This document shows positions 55,809-64,000 of a DNA stretch of 64,000 bases, piece by piece. Every line of letters starts with the position of its first letter. Within the stretch, counting starts at the first letter, position 1. The notes below the pieces were generated by a model. It was given only the letters and a program-made list of their open reading frames with translations. It was not told the DNA's origin and did not search any database. Position numbers and translations under genes: made by a program. The DNA comes from Candidatus Thiothrix anitrata (GTDB lineage Bacteria > Pseudomonadota > Gammaproteobacteria > Thiotrichales > Thiotrichaceae). Where the stretch lies: the NCBI RefSeq assembly GCF_017901155.1, contig NZ_CP072800.1, positions 1,763,283 to 1,827,282 on the forward strand, written 5' to 3'.

Positions 55809-56929
55809 ATGACGCACCCCAGCCCCAGCCAGCCGCACACGTATCCACGCCGTATCCTCGTTGCGGTTGAAGCCTATTCGCCCCAAACGATTACGGAATC
55901 GCTGTATGCCATGACGCAAACGGGCGAACCCGCTTATGTTCCCACCGAAATTCACATTATTACCACCCAACGCGGCTTTGAGTTGGTGCAGCAAGCACTG
56001 ATTCATAACGGTCGGTTGCAGCAATTGTGTCAGGATTACAACCTGCCGATGGCGTGCGCAACGCCCGTTTTTCACCTGATTGCGGATCATCAGGGGCAAG
56101 TTTTATGGGACGTGCGCTCAGAGCAGGATAATGAACACACGGCGGATTTTATCAGCCAGCGATTGCAACAATTCACAGCGGATCAAACCTCCAGCGTGTG
56201 TGGATTGTTGTCAGGTGGTCGCCGCACCATGACGTATTACATTGGCTACGCCTTGTCGCTGTTTGGCAGACCGCAAGACCGCCTTAAGCATGTCATGGTT
56301 GATGATTGTTATTTTTTCCTCGACGATTTCTATTACCCTCCCCACAAACCTGCTGGCAAAAAGACCGCTATGGTGCGGACTTTGACGCATCAACGGTGAA
56401 TGTCATCTTGGCGGATATTCCGTTTGTACGCCTGCGCGATGGCTTGCCCAACGATTTATTGGAAGGCAGCAGCACCTTCAGTGCCACCATTGCCGAAGCG
56501 CAACGCAGTCTCGACCCGCCAAGCGTGCATTTAGACTGGCACACCAAAGCCCTACGCTGCGGTGATCAGTCAATAACCATGCCGCCGGTACAATTGGCAT
56601 TTTATGCGTGGATGCTGGAACGCCGCGTGCAAGGTTTACCGCCACTGCATTGGACAGACGAGGAAAATCCTTCACTCGCCACCCAGTTTTTGCGCGTTTA
56701 TGCCCGCCTGCACGGTGAAACCGGCGGCTATGAACAAGTCGCCAGCGCGTTAACCTCCGGCATGACCAAAGCCTATTTCGAGGAACGCAAATCCAACGTG
56801 AATAACCTGCTAAAACGCACCTTGGGCGCGGCGCGTGCGCAGGTTTACCAACTGCACTCACACGGTCGCCGCCCCGCGACACGCTTCGGATTAACGTTAT
56901 CGCCAGCGGCTGTGGTGCTAGAGCGGTAG
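55809..56929 (+). pseudogene. CRISPR-associated CARF/ring-nuclease protein (NE0113, SSO2081-like; named Csm6 in some databases), one frameshift
   Basis: The first part (55809-56360) begins with PRRILVAVEAYSPQTITESL and contains IHIITTQRGFELVQQALIHN and SGGRRTMTYYIGYALSLFGR, the CARF/SSO2081-like cyclic-oligoadenylate pocket. The second part continues in another frame: DRYGADFDASTVNVILADIP, FVRLR, then a C-terminal helical domain (VQLAFYAWMLERRVQGLPPL; FEERKSNVNNLLKRTLGAAR). One missing A in the A5 run at 56358-56362 explains the break. No HEPN R-x4-6-H motif is evident, so it more likely senses or degrades cyclic oligoadenylate than cuts RNA. Proteins of this kind tune type III CRISPR signalling. 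ATG 55809 fits the family start. Confidence 0.8.
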
Positions 56930-56966
56930 CACCGTTTTCGCTATTGATTAGTTTGGGAGGAAAGTT

Positions 56967-57221
56967 ATGGAGCTTCTCATCGTTTTAGGTATTGCAGGGT
57001 TACTTTGGGGGATGGGCTGGAGTGTGGGTCATGACAGTGGGCGTGCAAAGGGTAGAGCAGCCGGGGAAATAGCAGGATTCCGGGACGGTGTGCGTGAACA
57101 CATGCGCAAGCAGTTGATTGAATCTAATACGATTCAGGGCACACATAATAATACGCGCTTGACCGCACGGCTCCTGCAAGAAATTCGTGATGAGCTGACA
57201 AACAACATTAACCGGAATTAA
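56967..57221 (+). CDS. Small membrane-anchored protein of unknown function in the CRISPR locus
   Basis: 84 residues. One N-terminal helix (MELLIVLGIAGLLWGMGWSV) is followed by a glycine/arginine-rich turn (GHDSGRAKGRAAGEIAGFRD) and a charged, helix-prone tail (RLTARLLQEIRDELTNNINR). A strong GGAGGAAAG Shine-Dalgarno lies 6-14 bases before ATG 56967, so it is surely translated. I recognise no family. Its place between the CARF gene and cas10, in the same direction, makes it a candidate accessory of the type III system, perhaps at the membrane. It may also be unrelated cargo. Confidence 0.65.
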   Translation: MELLIVLGIAGLLWGMGWSVGHDSGRAKGRAAGEIAGFRDGVREHMRKQLIESNTIQGTHNNTRLTARLLQEIRDELTNNINRN

Positions 57222-57316
57222 AAACAACATCACAAGCTTGTGATGCAGGACATTCATGAGTGTTTCGGTGATACTTGCGTGTATGAATTTATTGCATCAA
57301 GGACAAAGGGGCTGAT

Positions 57317-59974
57317 ATGCCAGATAAGCACTTGTTGAATGCATCCAGTCGGGTTGCATTAGCGGCATTTTTGCATGACTTGGGGAAATTTGCAGAACGG
57401 GCACGTATCGACGAAGCCCATCAAAAAGACACCGACGGCAACCAACGCCGTGACCTGAACGTGCAGCTTTGTTGCCCGAAGTATAACGAACGGCATACCC
57501 ACATCCATGCAGCTTACACAGCCATCGGTTTTGATCTACTGGAACAGCACATGCCTGATCTGGTCGGGGATGACATGACCCCGTTCAAACCGTGGAAAGA
57601 TCGGGATGCGGATGATTCGCTGATCAATGCAGCGGCGATGCACCATAAGCCAGGGACGTTTCTGCAATGGGTGATTGCCACGGCTGACCGCGTAGCTTCG
57701 GGTTTTGAGCGCGAGAAGTTTGAGGACTACAACAAACTTTCCGATGATGAAAAAGCCAAGCTCAACCACTACACCACCCGCCAGCTCACCTTGCTGGAAC
57801 AAATTCGACTGGATGGTAAACCACCGAAAAAAGAAGACTTAAAATACCGTTATGCCCTCAAACCACTGACGGTTGATAGCCTATTCCCGCAGAAAAAAGA
57901 ACAGTGTGAACCCGAAGGCAAAAACACCAAGGCACAGGCAGAATACAAAGCATTATGGCAAGGTTTCCGCGAAGCATTGACCAAGATTCCTGATGCTCAC
58001 CGCAAAAATCTACCGTTATGGTTAGACCATTTCGATACGCTTTGGCAGGTGTACGCCCATGCCATCCCGGCGGCTACCGTGTCGCCGATGAATCAGAACA
58101 TCAAGGCGGATGTGTCGCTGTATGACCATTCCAAAACCACCGCAGCGTTGGCTGTTGGTTTGTGGCGTTATCATCAGGAAACAGGGCAAGAAACTGGCAA
58201 GCTGGAAGATTGGGATACCAACAAATTCCTGCTGATACAGGGTGATTTTTTCGGTATTCAAGACTTCATCTTTGCCAGTGGCGGCGAAACTCGCAAACGG
58301 GCGGCAAAGCTGTTGCGTGGGCGTTCATTCTATGTGTCCTTGCTGATGGAATGTGCCGCGCTCAAGATTATGGATGTGCTGGGTTTGCCATCTACCAGCC
58401 AAGTAACTAATGCGGCGGGTAAATTCCTGATCGTTGCACCGAATACGCCAGACACCATCCAAAAACTCGAAAAGGTGCAACACGAACTGAATCAGTGGTT
58501 CATTGATCATACCTTCGGGCAATCGGGTGTAGGATTGGCGTGGCTGCCTGCTGCGTGCAATGACTTCACCCAAGGCAAATTCAGCGACTTGATGAAACGG
58601 CTGTTTGAGCAATTGGAAAAGGTCAAACTGCGCCGTTTTGATTTGTGTGCTACTCAAGCACCTATGGTGTTTGATGAGTTCTTGGATGCGTTCGATAACA
58701 ATAAAACCGTTTGTGCGATTGATGGGCGTTCACCCGGTATCGTGGCACTTGAAGATAAATGGATTAGCCGTCTTGCTGCCGATCAAATCAAGGTAGGGCA
58801 ATACCTGACCGGCTTCAAACGCTTGCTAATAACCCGCGATGACTTGAACCATAACACCCTGAAACTACCGATTTTTGGTTTCCATGTCAGCTTCACCAAA
58901 AGCGAAGATATTACCGGTAAGTTTGGGCAACTGGCACGGCAAGCAAACCTGTTACGTGCTTTCGATTTTTCCTTACCGGATACCGCCGACAAAGCACTAT
59001 GGAAAGGCTATGCCCGCCGCGCCATCAATGCTTGGATTCCGCGCTTCACCAAAGCTGATTTCGACACCTTCGACAAATATACCGATACCGACGAAATCTA
59101 TGAGAAGGCTGAGGGCGAAACCAAAACACTCAACCATCTTGCCGATGAAGATCAATGGATGGATGAAAAAGGCGATTGGATCGGCATCAGTGCTTTGATG
59201 ACCTTGAAAGGTGATGTGGACAACCTCGGTATCATTTTTCAACGCGGTATTGGTGCGCCCAGCTTCGCAAAAATGGCGGCTTTGTCGCGCCAAATGAATG
59301 CGTTTTTCTCTATCTGGTTGCCGTATTTGTGCCAGAAAGAATTCCCGAACACTTACACCGTGTTTGCAGGTGGGGATGACTTTTTCCTCATCGGGCCGTG
59401 GCGTTCCACCATGAAACTAGCGCAGCGGATGCAGGTGGAATTCAAGCGCTATGTTGGTGAAAACCCCGATGTGCATTTCTCGGCGGGGCTTTCCATCACC
59501 AAACCGGGCTTGCCAATCAATTATCTGGCGGATATGGCAGAAGCCGCTTTAGAAGCAGGCAAGAAACATAATCCAGAGAAAAAAGACATTCCACCCAAAA
59601 ATGCGGTGACGTGTTTTGGTCATTCCGCAAGCTGGGAGCATTTCAATGATCTGCTGGAGTGTGCCGAGCAACTGAATGTCATGCGTAAGGATTTTGACCT
59701 GAGTACCAGTTATCTGTACGGATTGTTGAATCTCGTCGACTTAAGAGAAGGTTTAGAGAAAAACCCGGCAAATGCGATCTGGTTCTCACGTTTCCAATAT
59801 CGAACCTATCGCATGTTGGAAGGTAGCCGTCGTCAAGGTACAAAACTTTCAAGAGAGGAAAGAGACCGACTACAGGGCATTCTTGCCTCAATCATTGCAG
59901 ATAAAGGCATTCAAACACACAAGGGTAACTACCGCATCGCCTTGTTTACCCATATCTATCAACATCGGAGATAA
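57317..59974 (+). CDS. csm1: Cas10/Csm1, type III-A effector large subunit
   Basis: 885 residues. An N-terminal HD nuclease domain (H20-D21 in AAFLHDLGKFAERA; AAAMHHKPGTF; ATADRVASGFER) is followed by palm 1 (LMTLKGDVDNLGIIFQRG, about 628-645), where D-x-D-N is kept, and palm 2 with the cyclase motif G685-G-D-D688 in FAGGDDFFLIGPW. An intact GGDD predicts cyclic oligoadenylate synthesis on target RNA binding; the HD predicts single-stranded DNA cleavage. CARF-type partners upstream fit. Csm1 rather than Cmr2 is supported by csm2-csm5 downstream. AAGGGG lies before ATG 57317. Confidence 0.95.
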   Translation: MPDKHLLNASSRVALAAFLHDLGKFAERARIDEAHQKDTDGNQRRDLNVQLCCPKYNERHTHIHAAYTAIGFDLLEQHMPDLVGDDMTPFKPWKDRDADDSLINAAAMHHKPGTFLQWVIATADRVASGFEREKFEDYNKLSDDEKAKLNHYTTRQLTLLEQIRLDGKPPKKEDLKYRYALKPLTVDSLFPQKKEQCEPEGKNTKAQAEYKALWQGFREALTKIPDAHRKNLPLWLDHFDTLWQVYAHAIPAATVSPMNQNIKADVSLYDHSKTTAALAVGLWRYHQETGQETGKLEDWDTNKFLLIQGDFFGIQDFIFASGGETRKRAAKLLRGRSFYVSLLMECAALKIMDVLGLPSTSQVTNAAGKFLIVAPNTPDTIQKLEKVQHELNQWFIDHTFGQSGVGLAWLPAACNDFTQGKFSDLMKRLFEQLEKVKLRRFDLCATQAPMVFDEFLDAFDNNKTVCAIDGRSPGIVALEDKWISRLAADQIKVGQYLTGFKRLLITRDDLNHNTLKLPIFGFHVSFTKSEDITGKFGQLARQANLLRAFDFSLPDTADKALWKGYARRAINAWIPRFTKADFDTFDKYTDTDEIYEKAEGETKTLNHLADEDQWMDEKGDWIGISALMTLKGDVDNLGIIFQRGIGAPSFAKMAALSRQMNAFFSIWLPYLCQKEFPNTYTVFAGGDDFFLIGPWRSTMKLAQRMQVEFKRYVGENPDVHFSAGLSITKPGLPINYLADMAEAALEAGKKHNPEKKDIPPKNAVTCFGHSASWEHFNDLLECAEQLNVMRKDFDLSTSYLYGLLNLVDLREGLEKNPANAIWFSRFQYRTYRMLEGSRRQGTKLSREERDRLQGILASIIADKGIQTHKGNYRIALFTHIYQHRR

Positions 59975-59978
59975 GTGC

Positions 59979-60359
59979 ATGGATATAAAATTGATCAAGT
60001 TCAACCCGATTGATGCGGAGTTGTTCAATAGCGTTGCACAACAAACCGCACAAACCTTAGCGGACACGCAAAGAAGGGAACAAAACAAGTCCACCCAAAT
60101 CCGGCGTTTCTATGATGAATTGCTGATGTGGGAAACCAAAGCCACTCAAAATCCGGCTAAATTTGCGGAGTATCTGCCTTTCATCCGCATGTTAAACGCT
60201 AAAGCAGCGTATGCCGAAGGACGCGGGCATGTGGATAGTAACTTCACGATGCTCATGCAGCATTGCCTGCAACAAGTGACGGATGACAAGACTCTACGCA
60301 CCTTCAAGCTGTTTTTTGAAGCGATGCTGGGCTTTTACAAACTGGAAAAGAAAGACTGA
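59979..60359 (+). CDS. csm2: Csm2, type III-A small subunit
   Basis: 126 residues. The alpha-helical Csm2 core is RRFYDELLMWETKATQNPAK, FIRMLNAKAAYAEGRGHVD and RTFKLFFEAMLGFYK. Start ATG 59979 lies 4 bp after the cas10 stop; upstream in-frame codons belong to the cas10 coding region and are not used. Confidence 0.92.
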   Translation: MDIKLIKFNPIDAELFNSVAQQTAQTLADTQRREQNKSTQIRRFYDELLMWETKATQNPAKFAEYLPFIRMLNAKAAYAEGRGHVDSNFTMLMQHCLQQVTDDKTLRTFKLFFEAMLGFYKLEKKD

Positions 60360-60371
60360 CGGAGAACCGAC

Positions 60372-61087
60372 ATGCAATTGACCAATATCCAACTTCTGCA
60401 AGGCAAAATCCGCCTGTTGACTGGCTTGCACATCGGCGCAGGCAGTGAAGAAATGCACATCGGTGGCACGGATAATCCCGTCATCAAGAACCCGTTGACT
60501 GGGCAACCGTATATTCCCGGCTCCAGTTTGAAAGGCAAAATGCGTAGCCTACTCGAATGGCAACTGGGTGTTGTTAGCTTGACCGAAGGCAAACCGTTGA
60601 GCTTTAAACACATCACCAAAACCCCGAATCCGGCAGCAGCCAAGCAATTGCTGAAACTGTTTGGTGGTTCGCCCGATCCGTCCAATGACGAAAAACTGAT
60701 TGCAGAGATCGGCCCACCCGTCTGGCATTCTGGGATTGCTCACTGAATCAGGACTGGGCAAAACGTGAAGTATCCGACAAAAACCGTCTGTTCACTGAAA
60801 CCAAAATGGAAAACACCATTGACCGTATCCAAGGTGTCGCGCAACACCCGCGTAATACCGAACGTGTTCCAGCAGGTGCGGAATTCGATTTCAAACTGAC
60901 ACTGAAAGTACATGACGGCGAAGACCTGAGTGATATGCTATTCCAAGGTTTGAAGCTGATTGAGTTGACTGGCTTGGGTGGTTCACTGTCACGCGGTTAC
61001 GGCAAGATCGAATTCGTTGACCTCAAGCTGGGTAGCACCGACGTGCAAGCCAAATTGGATGCCGTGACTTTCGGTGAGGCAGCCTGA
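60372..61087 (+). pseudogene. csm3: Csm3, type III-A backbone RNase, one frameshift
   Basis: The N-terminal half (60372-about 60712) has LLQGKIRLLTGLHIGAGSEE, the catalytic Asp D34 in HIGGTDNPVIKNP, and YIPGSSLKGKMRSLLEW. The C-terminal half has ENTIDRIQGVAQHPRNTERV and GLGGSLSRGYGKIEF. Adding one base to GGCCCACCC at 60711-60719 gives the expected EIGPTRLAFWDCSLNQDWAK and an open frame to 61087. Csm3 cuts target RNA every six bases through D34. If the shift is real the effector cannot assemble; a sequencing indel is more likely, since the rest of the gene is well conserved. Confidence 0.88.
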
Positions 61088-61088
61088 T

Positions 61089-62022
61089 ATGCAAACACTG
61101 ACCCTGACATTACGCCCGCTGTCTGCCTTCGGCACATTGCCGCTGGGTGACACGCTGTTCGGGCAGTTGTGCTGGTTATTGCGGGATGGCATGGGCGAAG
61201 GCAAGTTGAAGGAATTGCTGGACGGTTACACGACTGGCAAACCGTTTGCGGTGGTATCCGATGCTTTGCCCCCACGGTTATGTGCCACGCCCGAATGTGC
61301 CGCTGTATTTCTTCCATCAAGTCAAAGATGCCGACCGTAAAGCCGTAAAAAAGCAGGCATGGCTACCTTTGAGCGCACTCGATAAACCTTTTGCCGACTG
61401 GTTGTCAGTGTGTGAAGCCAAGGATTTCATTGAAGAACACCTTCAGCAACACAACAGCATCAGCCGTTTAACGGGAACAACCGGGGACGGTTTTGCCCCC
61501 TATGCGCTGGATCAACACTGGTACAAAGCAGATACCTTACTGGATGTGCATGTGGTGTTCGATGAAAGCAAATTGACGGCTGATGCACTTAAAGAGTTTT
61601 TCGAGCAAATGGGGAATGTGGGTTTCGGACGTGATGCCAGCGTTGGTTTGGGCAAATTTGAAGTGCAGGCAACGACCACTCAAGCCATGCCAGCCAATCC
61701 AAACGCTAATGCTGTGCTGACACTTGCTCCCAGTGCGCCGCAAGGTTTGAACTTTGATGCAGCCAACAGCTATTACCAGCTTTTCACCCGTTTCGGGCGA
61801 CACGGTGGGCAGGCGGTACAAGCGGGCAAACCGTTCAAAACACCAGTGTTAATGGCAAAAACAGGCGCAGTATTCAGTTCAGTACAATTCAATGCGACGA
61901 CTACGTTTGTTGGGCAAGGGCTGGGTGGAAACGGGCAATTATCCAAACAGATACCTGAAACAGTGCAACAAGGCTACGCGCCCGTGATTCCGATTCACTT
62001 TGATCCGGTGGAGCAAGTATGA
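61089..62022 (+). pseudogene. csm4: Csm4, type III-A crRNA 5'-tag-binding subunit, one frameshift
   Basis: The first part reads MQTLTLTLRPLSAFGTLPLG and DTLFGQLCWLLRDGMG; the second reads PHGYVPRPNVPLYFFHQVKD, GNVGFGRDASVGLGKFEV and VIPIHFDPVEQV. Removing one C from the run of five at 61269-61273 joins them as FAVVSDALPHGYVPRPNVPL, the normal Csm4 sequence. GFGRDASVGLGKF is the typical glycine-rich Csm4 loop. ATG 61089 lies 1 bp after the csm3 stop. Probably a homopolymer sequencing error. Confidence 0.87.
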
Positions 62023-63569
62023 AAACCAACACAATGGACAGCGTCACCCTGCACATCACGCCGTTATCACCTGTGCATGTAGGGATTGGCGAAGACTACG
62101 AACCCACCAATTACGTGATGGAAGAGGAAGCACTGTTTGCGTTTGACAGCGATGTAGCCAACCGTGTTTTGACCGAGCGGCAACGCAAAGACCTGCTGGA
62201 TATGGTGAGCAAACGCACACGTCGTGCCGAAGAAATGATCACGCAGGTACAGGATTTCTTCTACAACAACCGTAAGCCATTGGCGGCAGCATCCAGCCAT
62301 TTCCTGCCTGTCAGTGCTGGGGTGTTTGATTTGTATCAGAAGCGCGTTGGGCAAAGTGCCAACCGTGAAAGTGGTGGTAAAAGCGTGGTCAACAAGCTGG
62401 AAATCCAGCGCACCTTTTTCAACCCGTATAGCCAGCATCCCATCATTCCCGGTAGCAGTATCAAAGGCGCGATCCGTACTGCCTTATTAGATGATGTGAA
62501 TAATGGGAAACCATTGCAGCACCGGAATGAAAAAAATAGAGAACTACAAGAACGTTTAATGCAGGGTAAATTTGCCACTGATCCAATGCGTTTAATCAGC
62601 TTGGGTGATGCCAGTTACCAAACACCAACAATCTTCGGTAGTGAAATTCGCTTTGCGGTTGACCGTAAAAAGAAAGAAGTAATGAAGGACGGTAAAACGG
62701 TGCAGTCACAAGCAGAAGCCCAAAATCTTTACCAGCTTTTGGAATGCTTACCAGCACTACGCTACCGCAGTTTTGGTGGCACATTGAGCGTGCAAGACTT
62801 GCAGGGCATGACAGGTAAAGGCACACCAGCCAAGGAATTACGTTGGACAGTGCAAGACATTGCCGCTGCGTGCAATAACTTCTATTACCCGCGTTTCAAA
62901 GCTGAAATGAAAGTTTTGCAGGAACGCCGCTACTGCAACCCTGACTGGGAAAAACTGCTAAATGCTATTTTCAGTGGGGGGGTGTTTGAAAAAATGAAAG
63001 CAGGAAAAGCCTTTTTACTGCGAGTGGGACGGCATAGCGGGGCTGAATCTGTCACTTTGGAAGGTGTCCGCAGCATCAAAATCCTGCAAGGCAAGGGTCA
63101 ACAACCCAAATACGAACCCGAAGCGAAAACTGTATGGTTGGCGGCCAACACCGAAAAAGACCGTAGCGGTATGTTGCCCTTCGGCTGGATGTTGGTAGAA
63201 CTGGGCAATGCCCCCGATGCCGAATTGCAAGCCTTGCTGAAACCTTGGCAGGACAAAGACCAGCAACGGCAAGAACAATTGCAGCAAGCCAGCGGCAAAC
63301 ACAGTGCCGCATTACAGGCACAACAAGCGGCGATTATTGCCGAGTCCGAACCCGAAATCTGGGCTGGCGCACGGATCAAATTCAACCGCGCTAATGGCAC
63401 TTTATCGGTGGAGAAAAGCGGTAAAACCGCCAATGCACTCAAACCGAAAGGCGAAGAATTGCTGAATACGCTTGCCCCTGCCATCAAACAAAAAGTGATG
63501 ACAAACCAGTTTGTGAAAGTGAATGCGTATGTGCAGGATAAAAAATTGATGAAAGTTGAATCGGTATAG
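62019..63569 (+). CDS. csm5: Csm5, type III-A effector subunit
   Basis: 516 residues of the RAMP superfamily: LHITPLSPVHVGIGEDYEPT and NYVMEEEALFAFD at the start, NPYSQHPIIPGSSIKGAIRT (the conserved PGSS-x-KGA-x-R loop), and FYYPRFKAEMK. It overlaps csm4 by 4 bp. A charged coiled-coil region (about 408-435, DKDQQRQEQLQQASGKHSAA) near the C-terminus is longer than in many Csm5 proteins. It caps the crRNA 3' end and recruits trimming nucleases. Confidence 0.92.
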   Translation: MKTNTMDSVTLHITPLSPVHVGIGEDYEPTNYVMEEEALFAFDSDVANRVLTERQRKDLLDMVSKRTRRAEEMITQVQDFFYNNRKPLAAASSHFLPVSAGVFDLYQKRVGQSANRESGGKSVVNKLEIQRTFFNPYSQHPIIPGSSIKGAIRTALLDDVNNGKPLQHRNEKNRELQERLMQGKFATDPMRLISLGDASYQTPTIFGSEIRFAVDRKKKEVMKDGKTVQSQAEAQNLYQLLECLPALRYRSFGGTLSVQDLQGMTGKGTPAKELRWTVQDIAAACNNFYYPRFKAEMKVLQERRYCNPDWEKLLNAIFSGGVFEKMKAGKAFLLRVGRHSGAESVTLEGVRSIKILQGKGQQPKYEPEAKTVWLAANTEKDRSGMLPFGWMLVELGNAPDAELQALLKPWQDKDQQRQEQLQQASGKHSAALQAQQAAIIAESEPEIWAGARIKFNRANGTLSVEKSGKTANALKPKGEELLNTLAPAIKQKVMTNQFVKVNAYVQDKKLMKVESV

Positions 63570-63607
63570 AGCTTTACACACCCCATACCCAACATCATGA
63601 TGCTCAA

Positions 63608-63973
63608 ATGAAAACCCTGAACATCCACCTAAACCACCCCGCCGAACGTGCCCTAGCCACCTTCGGCGCAACCCTGCAACAACTCGAAGCAGGGCAAGCC
63701 GTCGCGCCGCATTTCAGCATTGGCTTTGAAACCGTGCCGCAGTTCGCCAAGGTCTTCACCCCGAAACGCTGGGAGTTGATCAGCGAACTCAAGAAATTCG
63801 GTGCGGTTTCCATCTACGAATTGGCAAAGCGGCTGGATCGGCATTACCGCAATGTGCATCAGGATGTTGCCTTGCTCAGCGAATGGCTGGTGATCGAGAA
63901 AGACGAACACGGCAAGGTCTTCGTGCCTTGGGATGAGATTGATGTGCGGTTGCCGCTTGCTGCCGCTGCCTGA
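63608..63973 (+). CDS. Winged-helix DNA-binding protein (HVO_A0114-like), possible regulator or antitoxin
   Basis: 121 residues. The wHTH is KVFTPKRWELISELKKFGAV, SIYELAKRLDRHYRNVHQDV and LLSEWLVIEKDEHGKVFVPW, matching small MarR/ArsR-like proteins often paired with a relE-type or other toxin. The N-terminus (MKTLNIHLNHPAERALATFG) could contact a partner. It follows csm5 by 38 bp in the same direction. A new ATG at 63995 (MDNP…) begins another gene cut by the window end. It may regulate the locus or be half of a separate toxin-antitoxin pair. Confidence 0.65.
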   Translation: MKTLNIHLNHPAERALATFGATLQQLEAGQAVAPHFSIGFETVPQFAKVFTPKRWELISELKKFGAVSIYELAKRLDRHYRNVHQDVALLSEWLVIEKDEHGKVFVPWDEIDVRLPLAAAA

Positions 63974-64000
63974 CAACCGCTAACACAATGGATAACCCAT

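Noticed and set aside
55662-56099. Minus-strand open frame past the array
   Set aside because: It runs across the last CRISPR repeat and antisense to the CARF gene; no domain and no Shine-Dalgarno.
1-64000. tRNA or rRNA genes
   Set aside because: None was recognised when the intergenic gaps were scanned by eye for T-loop and acceptor patterns.

Overview
The window looks like part of a gammaproteobacterial chromosome, probably a Thiothrix-like member of the Thiotrichales. I infer this from the gene content (RF3, rpmB-rpmG, folK/folB, a gspE-K type II secretion block, Uma2 nucleases, a long type III CRISPR array); no marker gene settles the genus.

Region 1 (1-25740, all minus strand) is one long surface-polysaccharide operon. 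Transcription probably starts near 25700 and passes a near-perfect RfaH-recruiting ops element (25644-25657). It then reads ugd, wbpA, wbpB, wbpD, an antitoxin, a PIN toxin fused to the WbpE aminotransferase, wzx, a complete legionaminic acid set (legB, C, H, I, G, ptmE, legF), a glycosyltransferase, the amidotransferase trio hisH/hisF/wbpG, wzy, a GT4 glycosyltransferase, the UDP-L-FucNAc genes capE/F/G, a WbuB-like GT4, a GNAT acetyltransferase and a DegT aminotransferase that runs off the window. Together they predict a repeat unit with a 2,3-diamino uronic acid, legionaminic acid (one of them probably amidino-modified) and L-FucNAc, flipped by Wzx and polymerised by Wzy. The glycosyltransferase and wzy genes are visibly AT-rich.

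Region 2 (25909-27201) is an IS3-family element whose orfA is broken by a 38-bp tandem duplication.

Region 3 (27298-49519) is mostly core genes: prfC, a large DUF11/SdrD_B surface protein, trxC, a FIST sensor with a hybrid histidine kinase, a FitAB toxin-antitoxin pair, gabD, an MFS transporter, rpmB-rpmG, a SRPBCC protein, folB-folK, two glycine-zipper lipoproteins, a VWA protein and gspE-F-G-H-I-J-K.

Region 4 (49623-64000) is a type III-A CRISPR-Cas locus: cas6, two Uma2-family nucleases, a leader, an array of 53 repeats and 52 spacers, a CARF/ring-nuclease-family gene, a small membrane protein of unknown function, csm1(cas10)-csm2-csm3-csm4-csm5 and a winged-helix regulator. No cas1/cas2 is present in the window.

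At least ten single-base frameshifts break otherwise well-conserved genes (DegT, GNAT, GT4, gabD, MFS, the CARF gene, csm3, csm4), several in homopolymers. Uncorrected sequencing indels are the most economical explanation. The most unusual biology is the toxin-antitoxin module built into the polysaccharide operon, with its toxin fused to a sugar aminotransferase, and a palindromic repeat inserted in frame inside capF that also occurs in the ugd leader.
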